NCBI GenBank assembly: GCA_013335535.1
Contig: JAAXVL010000001.1
Location: 327,764-391,763, forward strand
Source of the DNA: Azonexaceae bacterium
GTDB taxonomy: Bacteria; Pseudomonadota; Gammaproteobacteria; Burkholderiales; Rhodocyclaceae
Direction of reading: 5' to 3'
Length of the DNA: 64,000 bases
A model generated the notes under the pieces. The model was not told the DNA's origin. It saw only the letters and a list, made by a program, of their open reading frames with translations, and ran no database searches. Positions within the stretch are counted from its first letter, which is position 1. Each line of letters begins with the position of its first letter. The position numbers and the translations under genes were made by a program. This document shows, piece by piece, positions 9,769-19,208 of the stretch.

Positions 9769-12054
9769 ATGACCGGCCGCCTGTTCCGCATCCGCGGTCT
9801 GGTACAGGGGGTCGGTTTCCGTCCGTATGTCTGGCGGCTGGCCACCGAACTTGGTCTGACCGGCTGGGTGCGCAACGATGGCGCCGGGGTGATTGCCACG
9901 GTCAACGGGAAAAACTGGCCAGAATTCAAATCCCGCCTGCCGCTCGAAGCACCGCGTCTGGCCCGCATTGACGCCATTGAGGACGAAGCCGCCGAGGTGT
10001 CTGGCGAAGGCTTCGTGATCCTCGACAGTGAATCGGGTGAAATCAAAACCGCCATCGGCCCCGACGCCGCCATCTGTCCCGACTGCATTGCCGACATCTG
10101 CGACCCGGCCAGTCGCCGCTGGCGCTACGCCTTTACCACCTGTACGCACTGCGGGCCGCGCTACACCGTCAGCCGCCGGATTCCCTACGACCGGGCGGCG
10201 ACCAGCCTCGCCGCCTTCCCGCTCTGCCCGCCGTGCGATGCCGAATACCGCGCCCCGGCCGACCGCCGCTTCCACGCCGAAACCACCTGTTGCCCGGCTT
10301 GCGGTCCGCAACTGCGCCTGCTCGACGGCGCCGGTCAGCCGCTGGCCGGTGATCCGATCAGCGAAACCCTGCGCCTGCTGCGTGACGGCAAAATCGTCGC
10401 CATCAAGGGCCTCGGCGGCTTCCATCTCGCCTGCGACGCACGTAACGCGGCCACCGTCGCCGAACTGCGCGAACGCAAGCAGCGCGAGGCCAAGCCTTTC
10501 GCCGTCATGGGCCTGAATGCTGCCTCGCTGGCCGGCCATGCGCAGATTGGCGCCGCTGAGTCCGCGTTGCTGCACAGCGTCGCCGCGCCGGTCGTGCTCT
10601 GCCCCAAGGAGGCCGCCGGCCTGAAAGGTATCGCCCCCGGCCTTGCCTGGCTCGGTGCCATGCTGCCGGCGACGCCGCTCCACCTGCTGCTCTGGCACGA
10701 AGCCGCGGGCCGTCCGAGCGGTACCGACTGGCTGGCCGAGCCGAGTGACCTGCTGCTGGTCATGACCAGCGCCAACCCGCACGGCGAGCCGCTGGTCATT
10801 GCCAACGACGAAGCGTGCGAACGCCTGTCGGGCATCGCCGACGCCTATTTGCTGCATGACCGCGACATCGTCATCCGCTGTGACGATTCGGTCGTCCGCG
10901 CCGGCCCGGCCTTCATCCGGCGCGCCCGTGGCTACGTGCCGGTACCCGTTCCGCTGGCTGACGATGGCCTGACGACGCTGGCGCTGGGCGGCTACCTGAA
11001 GAACACGATCTGCCTCATGAAGGGCCGCGAAGCCTTCCTGTCGCAGCATATTGGCGGGCTCGACAACGCTGCGGCCATCGGCTTTCTCGAAGAAACGGTC
11101 GAGCACCTGCTGGCCATCCTCGATGTCCGGCCTGAGTGCATCGCCCACGACCTCCACCCCGATTTTCCGTCCACGCATCTCGCCGTTCGTCTGGCCGAAA
11201 AGCTTGGCATTCCCGCCATCGCCGTCGGCCATCACCACGCCCACATCGCTGCAATCTGCGCCGAACAGGGCGTCAACGAGCCGATCATCGGCCTGGCCCT
11301 CGATGGCGTCGGCCTTGGCCCGGATGGTGGCGCCTGGGGCGGGGAGTTGCTGCGTCTCGATGGCGCAAACTGCGAGCGCCTCGGCCACCTGAGCCCGCTG
11401 GCCATGCCGGGTGGCGACCGCGCGGCGAAAGAGCCGTGGCGCATGGCGGTTGCTGCTTTGCACGGCGCCGGCTTGGGCTACCGCGTCGGCGGCTGGATCA
11501 AGCAGTACTACCCGACACGCGACCCCGGCCCCCTGCTCACCATGCTCGCCCGCAATCTGCGCTGCCCGCCGACGACCAGCCTCGGCCGCTGGTTCGACGC
11601 TGCGGCCGGCCTGCTCGGCCTGCGCGACCTCATGGATTTCGAGGGGCAGGCGGCGATGGAACTGGAAGGATTGGCCGCCCAATACGGCCCGGTCGAGCCC
11701 CTGCCCGGCGGCTACGCCTTGCGCGAAGACGGCGCGGTCCTCGATTTTTCACCGATGCTGGCGACCCTGATGGGCTGCAAGGACGACGCCGCTCACGGTG
11801 CCGCGCTCTTTCACGCCACCGTCGCGGCCGGCTTGGCCGACTGGGCCATTGCCACGGTCAACCGGAAAAAAGGGCCAAAATTGAAAGGTGAAAAAATCGC
11901 CATTGGCGGCGGTTGTGCGATGAACGCCGTCCTGATGAGTGCACTGCGCCGTTGTTGCAATGCCGCCGGCCTCGAACTGCTCGAAGCCCGACAAGTGCCG
12001 CCCAACGACGGCGGCCTGTCACTCGGCCAGGCCTGGGTGGCCCGGCGGATGTAA
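9769..12054 (+). CDS. hypF: Carbamoyltransferase HypF
   Basis: Acylphosphatase domain GLVQGVGFRPYVWRLA, zinc fingers, YrdC and Kae1-like domains. Confidence 0.96.
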   Translation: MTGRLFRIRGLVQGVGFRPYVWRLATELGLTGWVRNDGAGVIATVNGKNWPEFKSRLPLEAPRLARIDAIEDEAAEVSGEGFVILDSESGEIKTAIGPDAAICPDCIADICDPASRRWRYAFTTCTHCGPRYTVSRRIPYDRAATSLAAFPLCPPCDAEYRAPADRRFHAETTCCPACGPQLRLLDGAGQPLAGDPISETLRLLRDGKIVAIKGLGGFHLACDARNAATVAELRERKQREAKPFAVMGLNAASLAGHAQIGAAESALLHSVAAPVVLCPKEAAGLKGIAPGLAWLGAMLPATPLHLLLWHEAAGRPSGTDWLAEPSDLLLVMTSANPHGEPLVIANDEACERLSGIADAYLLHDRDIVIRCDDSVVRAGPAFIRRARGYVPVPVPLADDGLTTLALGGYLKNTICLMKGREAFLSQHIGGLDNAAAIGFLEETVEHLLAILDVRPECIAHDLHPDFPSTHLAVRLAEKLGIPAIAVGHHHAHIAAICAEQGVNEPIIGLALDGVGLGPDGGAWGGELLRLDGANCERLGHLSPLAMPGGDRAAKEPWRMAVAALHGAGLGYRVGGWIKQYYPTRDPGPLLTMLARNLRCPPTTSLGRWFDAAAGLLGLRDLMDFEGQAAMELEGLAAQYGPVEPLPGGYALREDGAVLDFSPMLATLMGCKDDAAHGAALFHATVAAGLADWAIATVNRKKGPKLKGEKIAIGGGCAMNAVLMSALRRCCNAAGLELLEARQVPPNDGGLSLGQAWVARRM
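9896..9930 (+). repeat. Dispersed 35-bp motif copy 3 (inside hypF)
   Basis: ccacggtcaacgggaaaaactggccagaattcaaa. Confidence 0.85.
11852..11886 (+). repeat. Dispersed 35-bp motif copy 4 (inside hypF)
   Basis: ccacggtcaaccggaaaaaagggccaaaattgaaa. Confidence 0.95.
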
Positions 12055-12107
12055 ATATTCGGGTAGAGGCCAGCCGCCAGGGCTGTTCCATCCCGTCGCC
12101 GAACTTG

Positions 12108-12142
12108 CCACGGTCAACCGGAATATCGGCCCGAAATCGAAA
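12108..12142 (+). repeat. Dispersed 35-bp motif copy 5 (intergenic hypF-hybO)
   Basis: ccacggtcaaccggaatatcggcccgaaatcgaaa. Confidence 0.85.
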
Positions 12143-12267
12143 TGCCCAAGGCGTTCCGCTCTGTCCCAAATATCTACTCCCCAAGTCTGACAAGCGTCTG
12201 ATCACCTGAGCGCTCGAAGTGGAAAGGTGGCGCCCCGTTTTTTGCGGGTCGATTTTTACAAGCAATT

Positions 12268-12289
12268 GAAAACAATGAATATTGTTTTC
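12268..12289. promoter_or_regulatory. Perfect 9-bp inverted repeat abutting the sigma-54 -24 element
   Basis: gaaaacaat-gaat-attgttttc. Confidence 0.5.
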
Positions 12290-12305
12290 TGGTCCGCTTG
12301 TTGCT
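12290..12305 (+). promoter_or_regulatory. Putative sigma-54 promoter of hyb operon (TGGTCCGCTTGTTGCT, GG-N10-GC)
   Basis: Close to TGGCACG-N4-TTGCW; upstream of hybO ATG at 12396. Confidence 0.6.
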
Positions 12306-12395
12306 GATAGAGCAGCCAATAAAATGAATGCCTGATCCCCAGCAGAGAGGCGTGTCGGTCAGCGACCGATGTGAAAGCAAAAAAAGGGGAGATCC

Positions 12396-13568
12396 ATGGC
12401 CAACCAAAATTTGATTTCGCTGGAACAGGACGATCGCATCGAAGCTGCGGCTGCGCGTTTGTCGATGGACCGGCGGGAGTTCCTGCAGTTCTGCGCCGCA
12501 CTGGCGACCACGTTGGGCTTGCCGCAAGGGGCGGATGCTGCGGTGGCCGAGGCGGTAGCGACCAAGAAGCGGCCGAGCGTGATCTGGCTGCATTTCCAGG
12601 AATGCACCGGGTGTACCGAGTCCATCCTGCGCGCCGAGCATCCGACGCTGGAAAAGCTGATCCTCGATGTCATCTCGCTCGATTACCACGAGACGCTGTT
12701 CGCGGCGGCAGGCCACCAGGTCGAAGCGGCCCGCAAGACGGCGATGACCGAGAACAAGGGCAAGTACATCCTGGTCGTCGAAGGCGCCATTCCGACGCGC
12801 GACAACGGTATCTACTGCAAGATCGGCGGCAAGACGGCAATCGAACTGGTCAAGGAATGCGCGGCCGACGCGGCGGCGGTGATCGCTATCGGCTCCTGCG
12901 CCTCGTGGGGCGGCATGCCGTCGACCGATCCCAACCCGACCGGCGCCAAGGGCGTCGACAAGGTGCTCGGCAAGCCGGTGGTGACCATTCCCGGCTGCCC
13001 GCCCAATCCGTACAACTTCCTGTCGACGGTCGTCCATTTCCTGACCTTCGGCGCTCTTCCGGCAGTTGATCATCTGGGCCGGCCCAAATTCGCTTACTCC
13101 CGCCTGATCCACGAAAACTGCGAGCGCCGCGCCCACTTCGACGCCGGCCGTTTCGCCATGGAATTCGGCGATGACGGCCACCGCAAGGGCCACTGCCTTT
13201 ACAAGCTGGGCTGCAAGGGGCCGGAAACCTACGCCAACTGCTCGGTCATCATGTTCGGCGATGCCGGCGCCGGCACCTGGCCGGTTGCCTGCGGCCACCC
13301 GTGCATCGGCTGTACCGAGCAGGGCGTCGGCTTCACCAAGCCGATCCATACCGTGGCCAAGCTCAAGAACATCGAACCCTCCGCCTTCCTGCCGCGCATC
13401 GTCGAGGAAAAGGGCGTCGGCGCGACGCTCGGTTCAGCCGCCGTGCTGGCCGCCGTGGCCGGGGCTGCGGCCGGGGCCGGGGCGATGGTCGCCAAAAATC
13501 TCGGCCTGTCACACAAGGCAGAGCAGATGGAAGAAGCCAAGAAGTCCGGCGAAAAAACGGAGGTCTGA
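12396..13568 (+). CDS. hybO: Hyb-type [NiFe]-hydrogenase small subunit (Tat)
   Basis: DRREFLQF Tat motif; ECTGCTES; HPCIGCTE. Confidence 0.93.
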   Translation: MANQNLISLEQDDRIEAAAARLSMDRREFLQFCAALATTLGLPQGADAAVAEAVATKKRPSVIWLHFQECTGCTESILRAEHPTLEKLILDVISLDYHETLFAAAGHQVEAARKTAMTENKGKYILVVEGAIPTRDNGIYCKIGGKTAIELVKECAADAAAVIAIGSCASWGGMPSTDPNPTGAKGVDKVLGKPVVTIPGCPPNPYNFLSTVVHFLTFGALPAVDHLGRPKFAYSRLIHENCERRAHFDAGRFAMEFGDDGHRKGHCLYKLGCKGPETYANCSVIMFGDAGAGTWPVACGHPCIGCTEQGVGFTKPIHTVAKLKNIEPSAFLPRIVEEKGVGATLGSAAVLAAVAGAAAGAGAMVAKNLGLSHKAEQMEEAKKSGEKTEV

Positions 13569-13569
13569 C

Positions 13570-14637
13570 ATGACATCCCGACGCAATTTCCTGCGTGGCT
13601 GCCTGGCCGGCGGCGCAGCGGCGGCAAGCGCCGTGCTGCCCGAGCCAGCCTGTGCCCGCGACACCCTGCAACGCCCGCCGGAAGCGCTCGGCCTGCTCTA
13701 CGACGCCACGCTCTGCGTCGGCTGCCAGGCCTGCGTCGCGGCGTGCAAGCAGGCCAACGAGAACCCGGCCGAATTCACGGCCATGGACAAGCTGTGGGAC
13801 ACGCCGCTCGACACCAGCGGCCACACCTTCAACCTGATCAAGATGTACCGCAACGGCACGATGGAAACGAAGGACAGCGAGCTGAACGGCTTCTCCTTCA
13901 TGAAGACCTCGTGCATGCACTGCGCCGACCCGTCCTGCGTCTCGGCCTGCCCGGTGTCGGCGATGACCAAGGACCCGGTGACCGGCGTCGTCGGCTACGA
14001 CCCGGATGCCTGCATCGGCTGTCGCTATTGCGTCGCCGCCTGCCCGTTCGGCATCCCGAAGTACCAGTACGATTCACCGACCGGCAAGATCGGCAAGTGC
14101 GAGCTGTGCCGGCACCGCCACAAGGACGGCCATTACTCTGCCTGCGCCGAGGTCTGCCCGACCGGTGCCACGCTGTTCGGCCGCACCGAGGAGCTGCTGG
14201 CCGAAGCCAAGCGCCGGCTGGCGCTGAAGCCGGGCGAATGGACGACGATTCCCCGCGGTCGACTGCGCCATGGCGAGGAAAAGGTGCTGGCCGGCGGCGA
14301 CGATGGCAAGGGCCAGAAGCATCGCCATGGCTGGCGTGACGAACCGGACCAGAGCTACCAGGCCCAGGTCGGCAACTACCTGCAACACGTCTATGGCGAG
14401 ACCGAATACGGCGGCACCCAGGTGCTCAAGTTGTCTGCGGTCAATTTCCAGAAGGCCGGCCTGCCCGATCTGCCCCCGAAATCCTCGGCCGCCACCTCGG
14501 AAACCATCCAGCACACGCTGTACGGCGGCCTGATCATGCCGCTCGCCGTGCTCGCCGGCCTGACCTGGGTCGCCAAGCGCAACGTCGTTGCGAAAGACGA
14601 TGAAGCGAGCAAAAACCCGAAGGGAGGGCAATCATGA
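13570..14637 (+). CDS. hybA: Hydrogenase 2 ferredoxin-type subunit HybA
   Basis: MTSRRNFLRGC Tat motif; multiple CxxCxxCxxxC [4Fe-4S] motifs; C-terminal TM. Confidence 0.92.
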   Translation: MTSRRNFLRGCLAGGAAAASAVLPEPACARDTLQRPPEALGLLYDATLCVGCQACVAACKQANENPAEFTAMDKLWDTPLDTSGHTFNLIKMYRNGTMETKDSELNGFSFMKTSCMHCADPSCVSACPVSAMTKDPVTGVVGYDPDACIGCRYCVAACPFGIPKYQYDSPTGKIGKCELCRHRHKDGHYSACAEVCPTGATLFGRTEELLAEAKRRLALKPGEWTTIPRGRLRHGEEKVLAGGDDGKGQKHRHGWRDEPDQSYQAQVGNYLQHVYGETEYGGTQVLKLSAVNFQKAGLPDLPPKSSAATSETIQHTLYGGLIMPLAVLAGLTWVAKRNVVAKDDEASKNPKGGQS

Positions 14638-15794
14638 GCGCCCATCATCCCGCCGCCCCGGTTGGCGGCAAGCTGTTCAACACCGCGACGCTGGTTTGTG
14701 GCGCGCTGATCGTGGCGATGATCGCCGTACTCTTCGTCCGCTTCATTTTCGGACTGGGGGCGGTGACCAACCTCAACGACGGCTACCCATGGGGCATCTG
14801 GGTCATCTTCGACGTGATCATCGGCTCGGCCTTCGCCTGCGGCGGCTTCTCGGTGGCCATGCTGGTCTACATCTTCAACCGCGGCCACTACCACCCGCTG
14901 GTCCGCCCGGCCTTGCTGGCCAGCCTGTTCGGCTACACGCTGGCCGGGGTGGGCGTGCTGTTCGACCTCGGTCGCTGGTGGAATTTCTGGCACATCCTGT
15001 GGCCGGGTTACGCCAACCCCAATTCGGTGATGTTTGAGGTGGCGGTGTGTATTTCGGCCTACATCACGGTGATGTGGATCGAGTTCTCGCCGGTCTTCAT
15101 GGAGCAATGGGGGCTGAAGGTCCAGAAGCAGAAGCTGGAAAAGGTGCTGTTCTTCTTCATCGCGCTGGGCACCCTGCTACCGATGATGCACCAGTCCTCG
15201 CTGGGCACCATGCTGGTGGTCATGGGGCCGCAGGTCAATCCGCTCTGGCAGACCCCCATCGTGCCGCTGCTCTACCTGCTGTCGGCGATCACCATCGGCT
15301 ACGGCATTGTGCTTTTCGAGTCCTGCGTCGCCGCTTCGGCTTTCCGGCGCGAGATCGAGATGCATTTGCTGCAGCCGATGGCCAAGATCATGCTCGGTGT
15401 GCTGGCCGCCTACCTGGCTGTGCGTTTCGCTGATCTGGTCGTGCGCGGTGCGCTCGGCCATGCCCTGGTGCCCAGCCTCGAAGCTTTCTTCTTCTGGCTC
15501 GAAACTGCCTGCTTCATCGCCCCGTTCGCCATCGTCGGCACGCCGGCGGCCCGGCGCAATCCGGCCCGCCTGTTCGTAGCCGGCGTCTCGATCATGCTCG
15601 GCGGCGTCCTGCTTCGTATCAACGGTTTCCTGATCGGCTACGACACCGGGCTGGGCGTCGATCACGGCTGGAACTACTTCCCGAGCATCGCGGAAATGGT
15701 GGTCACCATCGGCATGTTCGCGCTCGAAGTACTCGGCTACATCATCATCACCCGCCGCTTCCCCGTGCTGCCGCACGAAGCTGCCACCCACTGA
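14634..15794 (+). CDS. hybB: NrfD-family membrane subunit HybB
   Basis: Multi-TM NrfD-like; overlaps hybA stop. Confidence 0.92.
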   Translation: MSAHHPAAPVGGKLFNTATLVCGALIVAMIAVLFVRFIFGLGAVTNLNDGYPWGIWVIFDVIIGSAFACGGFSVAMLVYIFNRGHYHPLVRPALLASLFGYTLAGVGVLFDLGRWWNFWHILWPGYANPNSVMFEVAVCISAYITVMWIEFSPVFMEQWGLKVQKQKLEKVLFFFIALGTLLPMMHQSSLGTMLVVMGPQVNPLWQTPIVPLLYLLSAITIGYGIVLFESCVAASAFRREIEMHLLQPMAKIMLGVLAAYLAVRFADLVVRGALGHALVPSLEAFFFWLETACFIAPFAIVGTPAARRNPARLFVAGVSIMLGGVLLRINGFLIGYDTGLGVDHGWNYFPSIAEMVVTIGMFALEVLGYIIITRRFPVLPHEAATH

Positions 15795-15815
15795 ATTCAG
15801 GGATAGGAGAACAAC

Positions 15816-17528
15816 ATGAACAAACGTGTCACCATCGACCCGGTCACCCGTATCGAAGGCCACCTCCGTGTCGACGTCGAAGTGGATGGCGGCCGCGTCA
15901 AGAAGGCCTGGGCTTCGGGCCAGATGTGGCGGGGCGTCGAGAACATCCTGATCGGTCGCGATCCGCGCGATGCCTGGGCGATCACCCAGCGCATCTGCGG
16001 CGTGTGCACGACGGTGCATGCCATGGCCTCGGTGCGTGCCGTCGAAAATGCGCTGCAGCTGGAAATCCCGGTCAACGCGCAGTACATCCGCAACATGATC
16101 ATGCTGGCCCACGCCGTGCATGACCATATCGTCCATTTCTACCACCTGTCGGCGCTCGACTGGGTCGATGTGGTCAGCGCCTTGAAGGCCGATCCGGCCA
16201 AGACGGCCAGCCTGGCCGAAAGCCTGTCCAACTGGAGCGGCAACAGCAAGGCCGAATTCACCAAGGTGCAGGAACGTCTGAAAGGCTTTGTCGGTACCGG
16301 GCAGCTCGGCATCTTTACCAACGGTTACTGGGGCCACCCGGCCATGAAGCTGACGCCGGAAGTGAACCTGCTCGCTGTCAGTCACTACCTGCAGGCGCTG
16401 GAAGTGCAGCGCTATGCCAGCAAGATCGTCGCCGTGCTCGGCTCGAAATCGCCGCATATCCAGAACGTTGCCGTTGGCGGCGTAGCCAATCCGCTGTCGG
16501 TCGATTCGCAATCAGTGCTGACGGTCGAGCGCCTGCTGGCGATCAAGGAGTGGATGCTCAAGCTCGAAGATTTCGTCAAGAACGTCTATCTGATCGACGT
16601 TGGCGCCATCGGCGGTTTCTATGCCGACTGGACCAAGTACGGCAAGGGCATCACCGACTACCTGTGCGTGCCGGACATTCCGCTCGACGGCAAGGGTACC
16701 CGGTTCGCGCTGCCCGGCGGCTACATCGAGGGCGGCAAGCTCGAGAGCTACAAGGCGATCACCAGCTTCAACGACCAGTACTTCACCGATGGTGTGTCGG
16801 AGGCGATCAAGCATTCGTGGTACGACTACAGCGCTGGCGATGACAAGTCGCTGCACCCGTACAAGGGCGAAACGACGCCGAACTACACCGACTTCCAGGA
16901 TGACGGCAAATACAGCTGGCTAAAGTCGCCGACTTTCTATGGCAAGCCGATGCAGGTCGGCCCGCTGCCGCGCGTCATGAACATGCTGGCCGCCGGCCAC
17001 GAACCGACCAAAAAGTACGCCACGGCAGCGCTCGATCTGGTGTCCAAGGTGGCCGGCGCCAAGGTCGGTGTCGATGCCCTGCATTCGACCATTGGCCGCC
17101 ACGCGGCGCGGGCCGTCGGCTGCGCGGTGCAGGTCGATGAACTGATCAACCAGTGGGACCTGCTGCTCGCCAACATGGCCAAGGGCGACCTCAAGACCTT
17201 CAACCGGCCGGTCTTCCCGAAGGGCGAGCAGATGGGCGTCGGTTTCCACGAGGCGCCGCGCGGCGTGCTGTCGCACTGGGTGGTCATCGACTCCGGCAAG
17301 ATCAAGAACTACCAGTGTGTCGTGCCGACCACATGGAATGCCGCGCCGCGCAACGAAAAAGAGCAGCCCGGCGCTTACGAGGCCTGCCTGATCGACAACC
17401 CGGTGGCCGATCCCGAGAAGCCGCTGGAAGTGCTGCGCACCGTGCATTCCTTCGACCCCTGTCTGGCTTGCGCCGTGCATGTGGTTGATCAGGAGAACAA
17501 CCCGGTGGTGACGGTGAAGGCGGTTTGA
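15816..17528 (+). CDS. hybC: Hyb-type [NiFe]-hydrogenase large subunit
   Basis: RICGVCTTVHAMAS; DPCLACAVH plus VVDQENNPVVTVKAV extension. Confidence 0.95.
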   Translation: MNKRVTIDPVTRIEGHLRVDVEVDGGRVKKAWASGQMWRGVENILIGRDPRDAWAITQRICGVCTTVHAMASVRAVENALQLEIPVNAQYIRNMIMLAHAVHDHIVHFYHLSALDWVDVVSALKADPAKTASLAESLSNWSGNSKAEFTKVQERLKGFVGTGQLGIFTNGYWGHPAMKLTPEVNLLAVSHYLQALEVQRYASKIVAVLGSKSPHIQNVAVGGVANPLSVDSQSVLTVERLLAIKEWMLKLEDFVKNVYLIDVGAIGGFYADWTKYGKGITDYLCVPDIPLDGKGTRFALPGGYIEGGKLESYKAITSFNDQYFTDGVSEAIKHSWYDYSAGDDKSLHPYKGETTPNYTDFQDDGKYSWLKSPTFYGKPMQVGPLPRVMNMLAAGHEPTKKYATAALDLVSKVAGAKVGVDALHSTIGRHAARAVGCAVQVDELINQWDLLLANMAKGDLKTFNRPVFPKGEQMGVGFHEAPRGVLSHWVVIDSGKIKNYQCVVPTTWNAAPRNEKEQPGAYEACLIDNPVADPEKPLEVLRTVHSFDPCLACAVHVVDQENNPVVTVKAV

Positions 17529-17553
17529 TCGATAGCAAGTTGTTTTATCAACG

Positions 17554-17582
17554 GGGGCGCGACAATGTTCGCGCCCCTTTTC
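17554..17582 (+). terminator. Stem-loop plus T-run after hybC
   Basis: ggggcgcga-caatgt-tcgcgccccttttt-like; 9-bp perfect stem. Confidence 0.65.
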
Positions 17583-17595
17583 ATCGGATAAGAGC

Positions 17596-18075
17596 ATGCG
17601 CCATGTAGTTCTCGGTATCGGCAACATCCTTCTCACAGACGAAGGTGTCGGTGTACGCGTCATCGAACGTCTGGAGCGGGAATACGATCTACCGCCGGAA
17701 GTCGAGGTGATCGACGGCGGCACCTGCGGCATGGAGATGCTGGAGCAACTGGAAGACCTCGACGGCCTGATCGTCGTCGACTGTGTGCGTTGCAGTCGGC
17801 CGCCGGCGACGCCGGTGCTGCTCAAGGGCGACGATGTCCCCATCTTCTTCAAGACCAAGCTGTCACCGCATCAGGTCAGCCTGTCCGATGTGCTGGCCAG
17901 CCTGGAATTCACGGACAAGGCCCCGAAGTCGATTGCCATTATCGGCATGCAGCCGGTGTCGATGAGTCTGGGCATGGAACTGTCGCCCGAGGTGGCGGCG
18001 CGGGTGCCGGAATTGATCGCAATGACGCTGGCTGAATTGCGCCTGCTCGGCATCGAAGCCAGGGCGCGCAGCTGA
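17596..18075 (+). CDS. HybD/HupD-family hydrogenase maturation protease
   Basis: MRHVVLGIGNILLTDEGVGVRVIE. Confidence 0.9.
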   Translation: MRHVVLGIGNILLTDEGVGVRVIERLEREYDLPPEVEVIDGGTCGMEMLEQLEDLDGLIVVDCVRCSRPPATPVLLKGDDVPIFFKTKLSPHQVSLSDVLASLEFTDKAPKSIAIIGMQPVSMSLGMELSPEVAARVPELIAMTLAELRLLGIEARARS

Positions 18076-18365
18076 TGTGCCTGTCGATTCCAAAACGCAT
18101 TGTCGAATGGGAAGGCAGCGGCGAAAATGCCGGAGAATTTGCCTGGGTCGAGCGGGAAGGCGAGCGCGAAAGTATCAACATGATGCTGATCGGCCCGCAG
18201 CCGGTCGGTACCTGGGTGTTGACCTCACTGGGGCTGGCGCGGGAAGTGATAGAAGACGATCAGCGCGCGCTGATCGAAGACGCGCTCTCGGCACTGGCCG
18301 CCTCGCTGGAAGGCGATTTCGATCCAGCGCTGCATTTTCAGGATTTGACCCGCTTGCATGACTGA
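18075..18365 (+). CDS. HypC/HupF-family hydrogenase chaperone (second paralog)
   Basis: MCLSIPKRIVEW; overlaps protease stop. Confidence 0.85.
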   Translation: MCLSIPKRIVEWEGSGENAGEFAWVEREGERESINMMLIGPQPVGTWVLTSLGLAREVIEDDQRALIEDALSALAASLEGDFDPALHFQDLTRLHD

Positions 18366-18909
18366 ACGCATCCGCACCCCCGCCCTGGCGCCGCCGCCAA
18401 TTCGCCCGGCAGTGCCGCGCGAAGATGATCCAACCGCCTGGCTCGCAGCGCATTATCGCCATGTCTGGCAGACGCGCATGCACGACATGCCTTTCGTCAA
18501 CACGGCGCTTGGCGTCGAAGCGATCGGCTTTGCCCTCCACGAGGGTGATTGGCTGGGCGTCGTGATCACGCCGTGGTTTCTAAATCTGGTACTGGTTTCC
18601 GGTGGCGGCCAGTTGTGGGGCGACATTCCGGCTGGCGAGCGGCGTTACCTGAACCTGCCTTGCGGCACCATGCAGTTCATCGCCGACGACGATCCGGATA
18701 TCGGGCCTTACCAGTATTGCCCGCTGATTGCGCCGGTCACCAACCTGGCCGATATGGCGCAGGCGCGTGTGGTGGCGGTGGACGCCATCAAGACCGTATT
18801 TGCCCTCCCGGCGACCACCCCGGAAGCGGCGCCCCAGCCTGCAGCAGAAGAGAAGCCTGCGGTTTCCCGGCGGGGCTTTTTTCGCCGTCTGGCAGGCAAG
18901 CGAAATTGA
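18358..18909 (+). CDS. HybE/HupJ-family chaperone (second paralog)
   Basis: MHDMPFVNTALGVEAIGF...VITPWFLNLVLV. Confidence 0.85.
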   Translation: MTERIRTPALAPPPIRPAVPREDDPTAWLAAHYRHVWQTRMHDMPFVNTALGVEAIGFALHEGDWLGVVITPWFLNLVLVSGGGQLWGDIPAGERRYLNLPCGTMQFIADDDPDIGPYQYCPLIAPVTNLADMAQARVVAVDAIKTVFALPATTPEAAPQPAAEEKPAVSRRGFFRRLAGKRN

Positions 18910-18962
18910 TTCCGGCAGGTTAGACTCTGTCACCATAAAAACGATATTGAGGAGCAACGCGG

Positions 18963-19208
18963 ATGTGTCTCGCGATCCCAGCGCAGGTCGTTGAACTGCG
19001 CCCCGACGACAATGCCTTGGTCGATCTGGCCGGGGTCAAGAAGGAAATCTCGCTGGCCCTGGTCGATGGCGTGGCAGTGGGCGATTATGTGATCGTCCAT
19101 GTCGGCTATGCGCTGAACAAGCTCGATCCGGAAGAGGCTGCGAAGACCCTGAAACTTTTTGCCGAAATGGGCCAGTTGCCGGCCGACGGCGACGTCACGC
19201 TGCACTGA
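18963..19208 (+). CDS. hypC: Hydrogenase assembly chaperone HypC
   Basis: MCLAIPAQVVEL. Confidence 0.93.
   Translation: MCLAIPAQVVELRPDDNALVDLAGVKKEISLALVDGVAVGDYVIVHVGYALNKLDPEEAAKTLKLFAEMGQLPADGDVTLH

Noticed and set aside
9589-11682. 697-aa minus-strand ORF over hypB/hypF
   Set aside because: Antisense shadow ORF with low-complexity composition.
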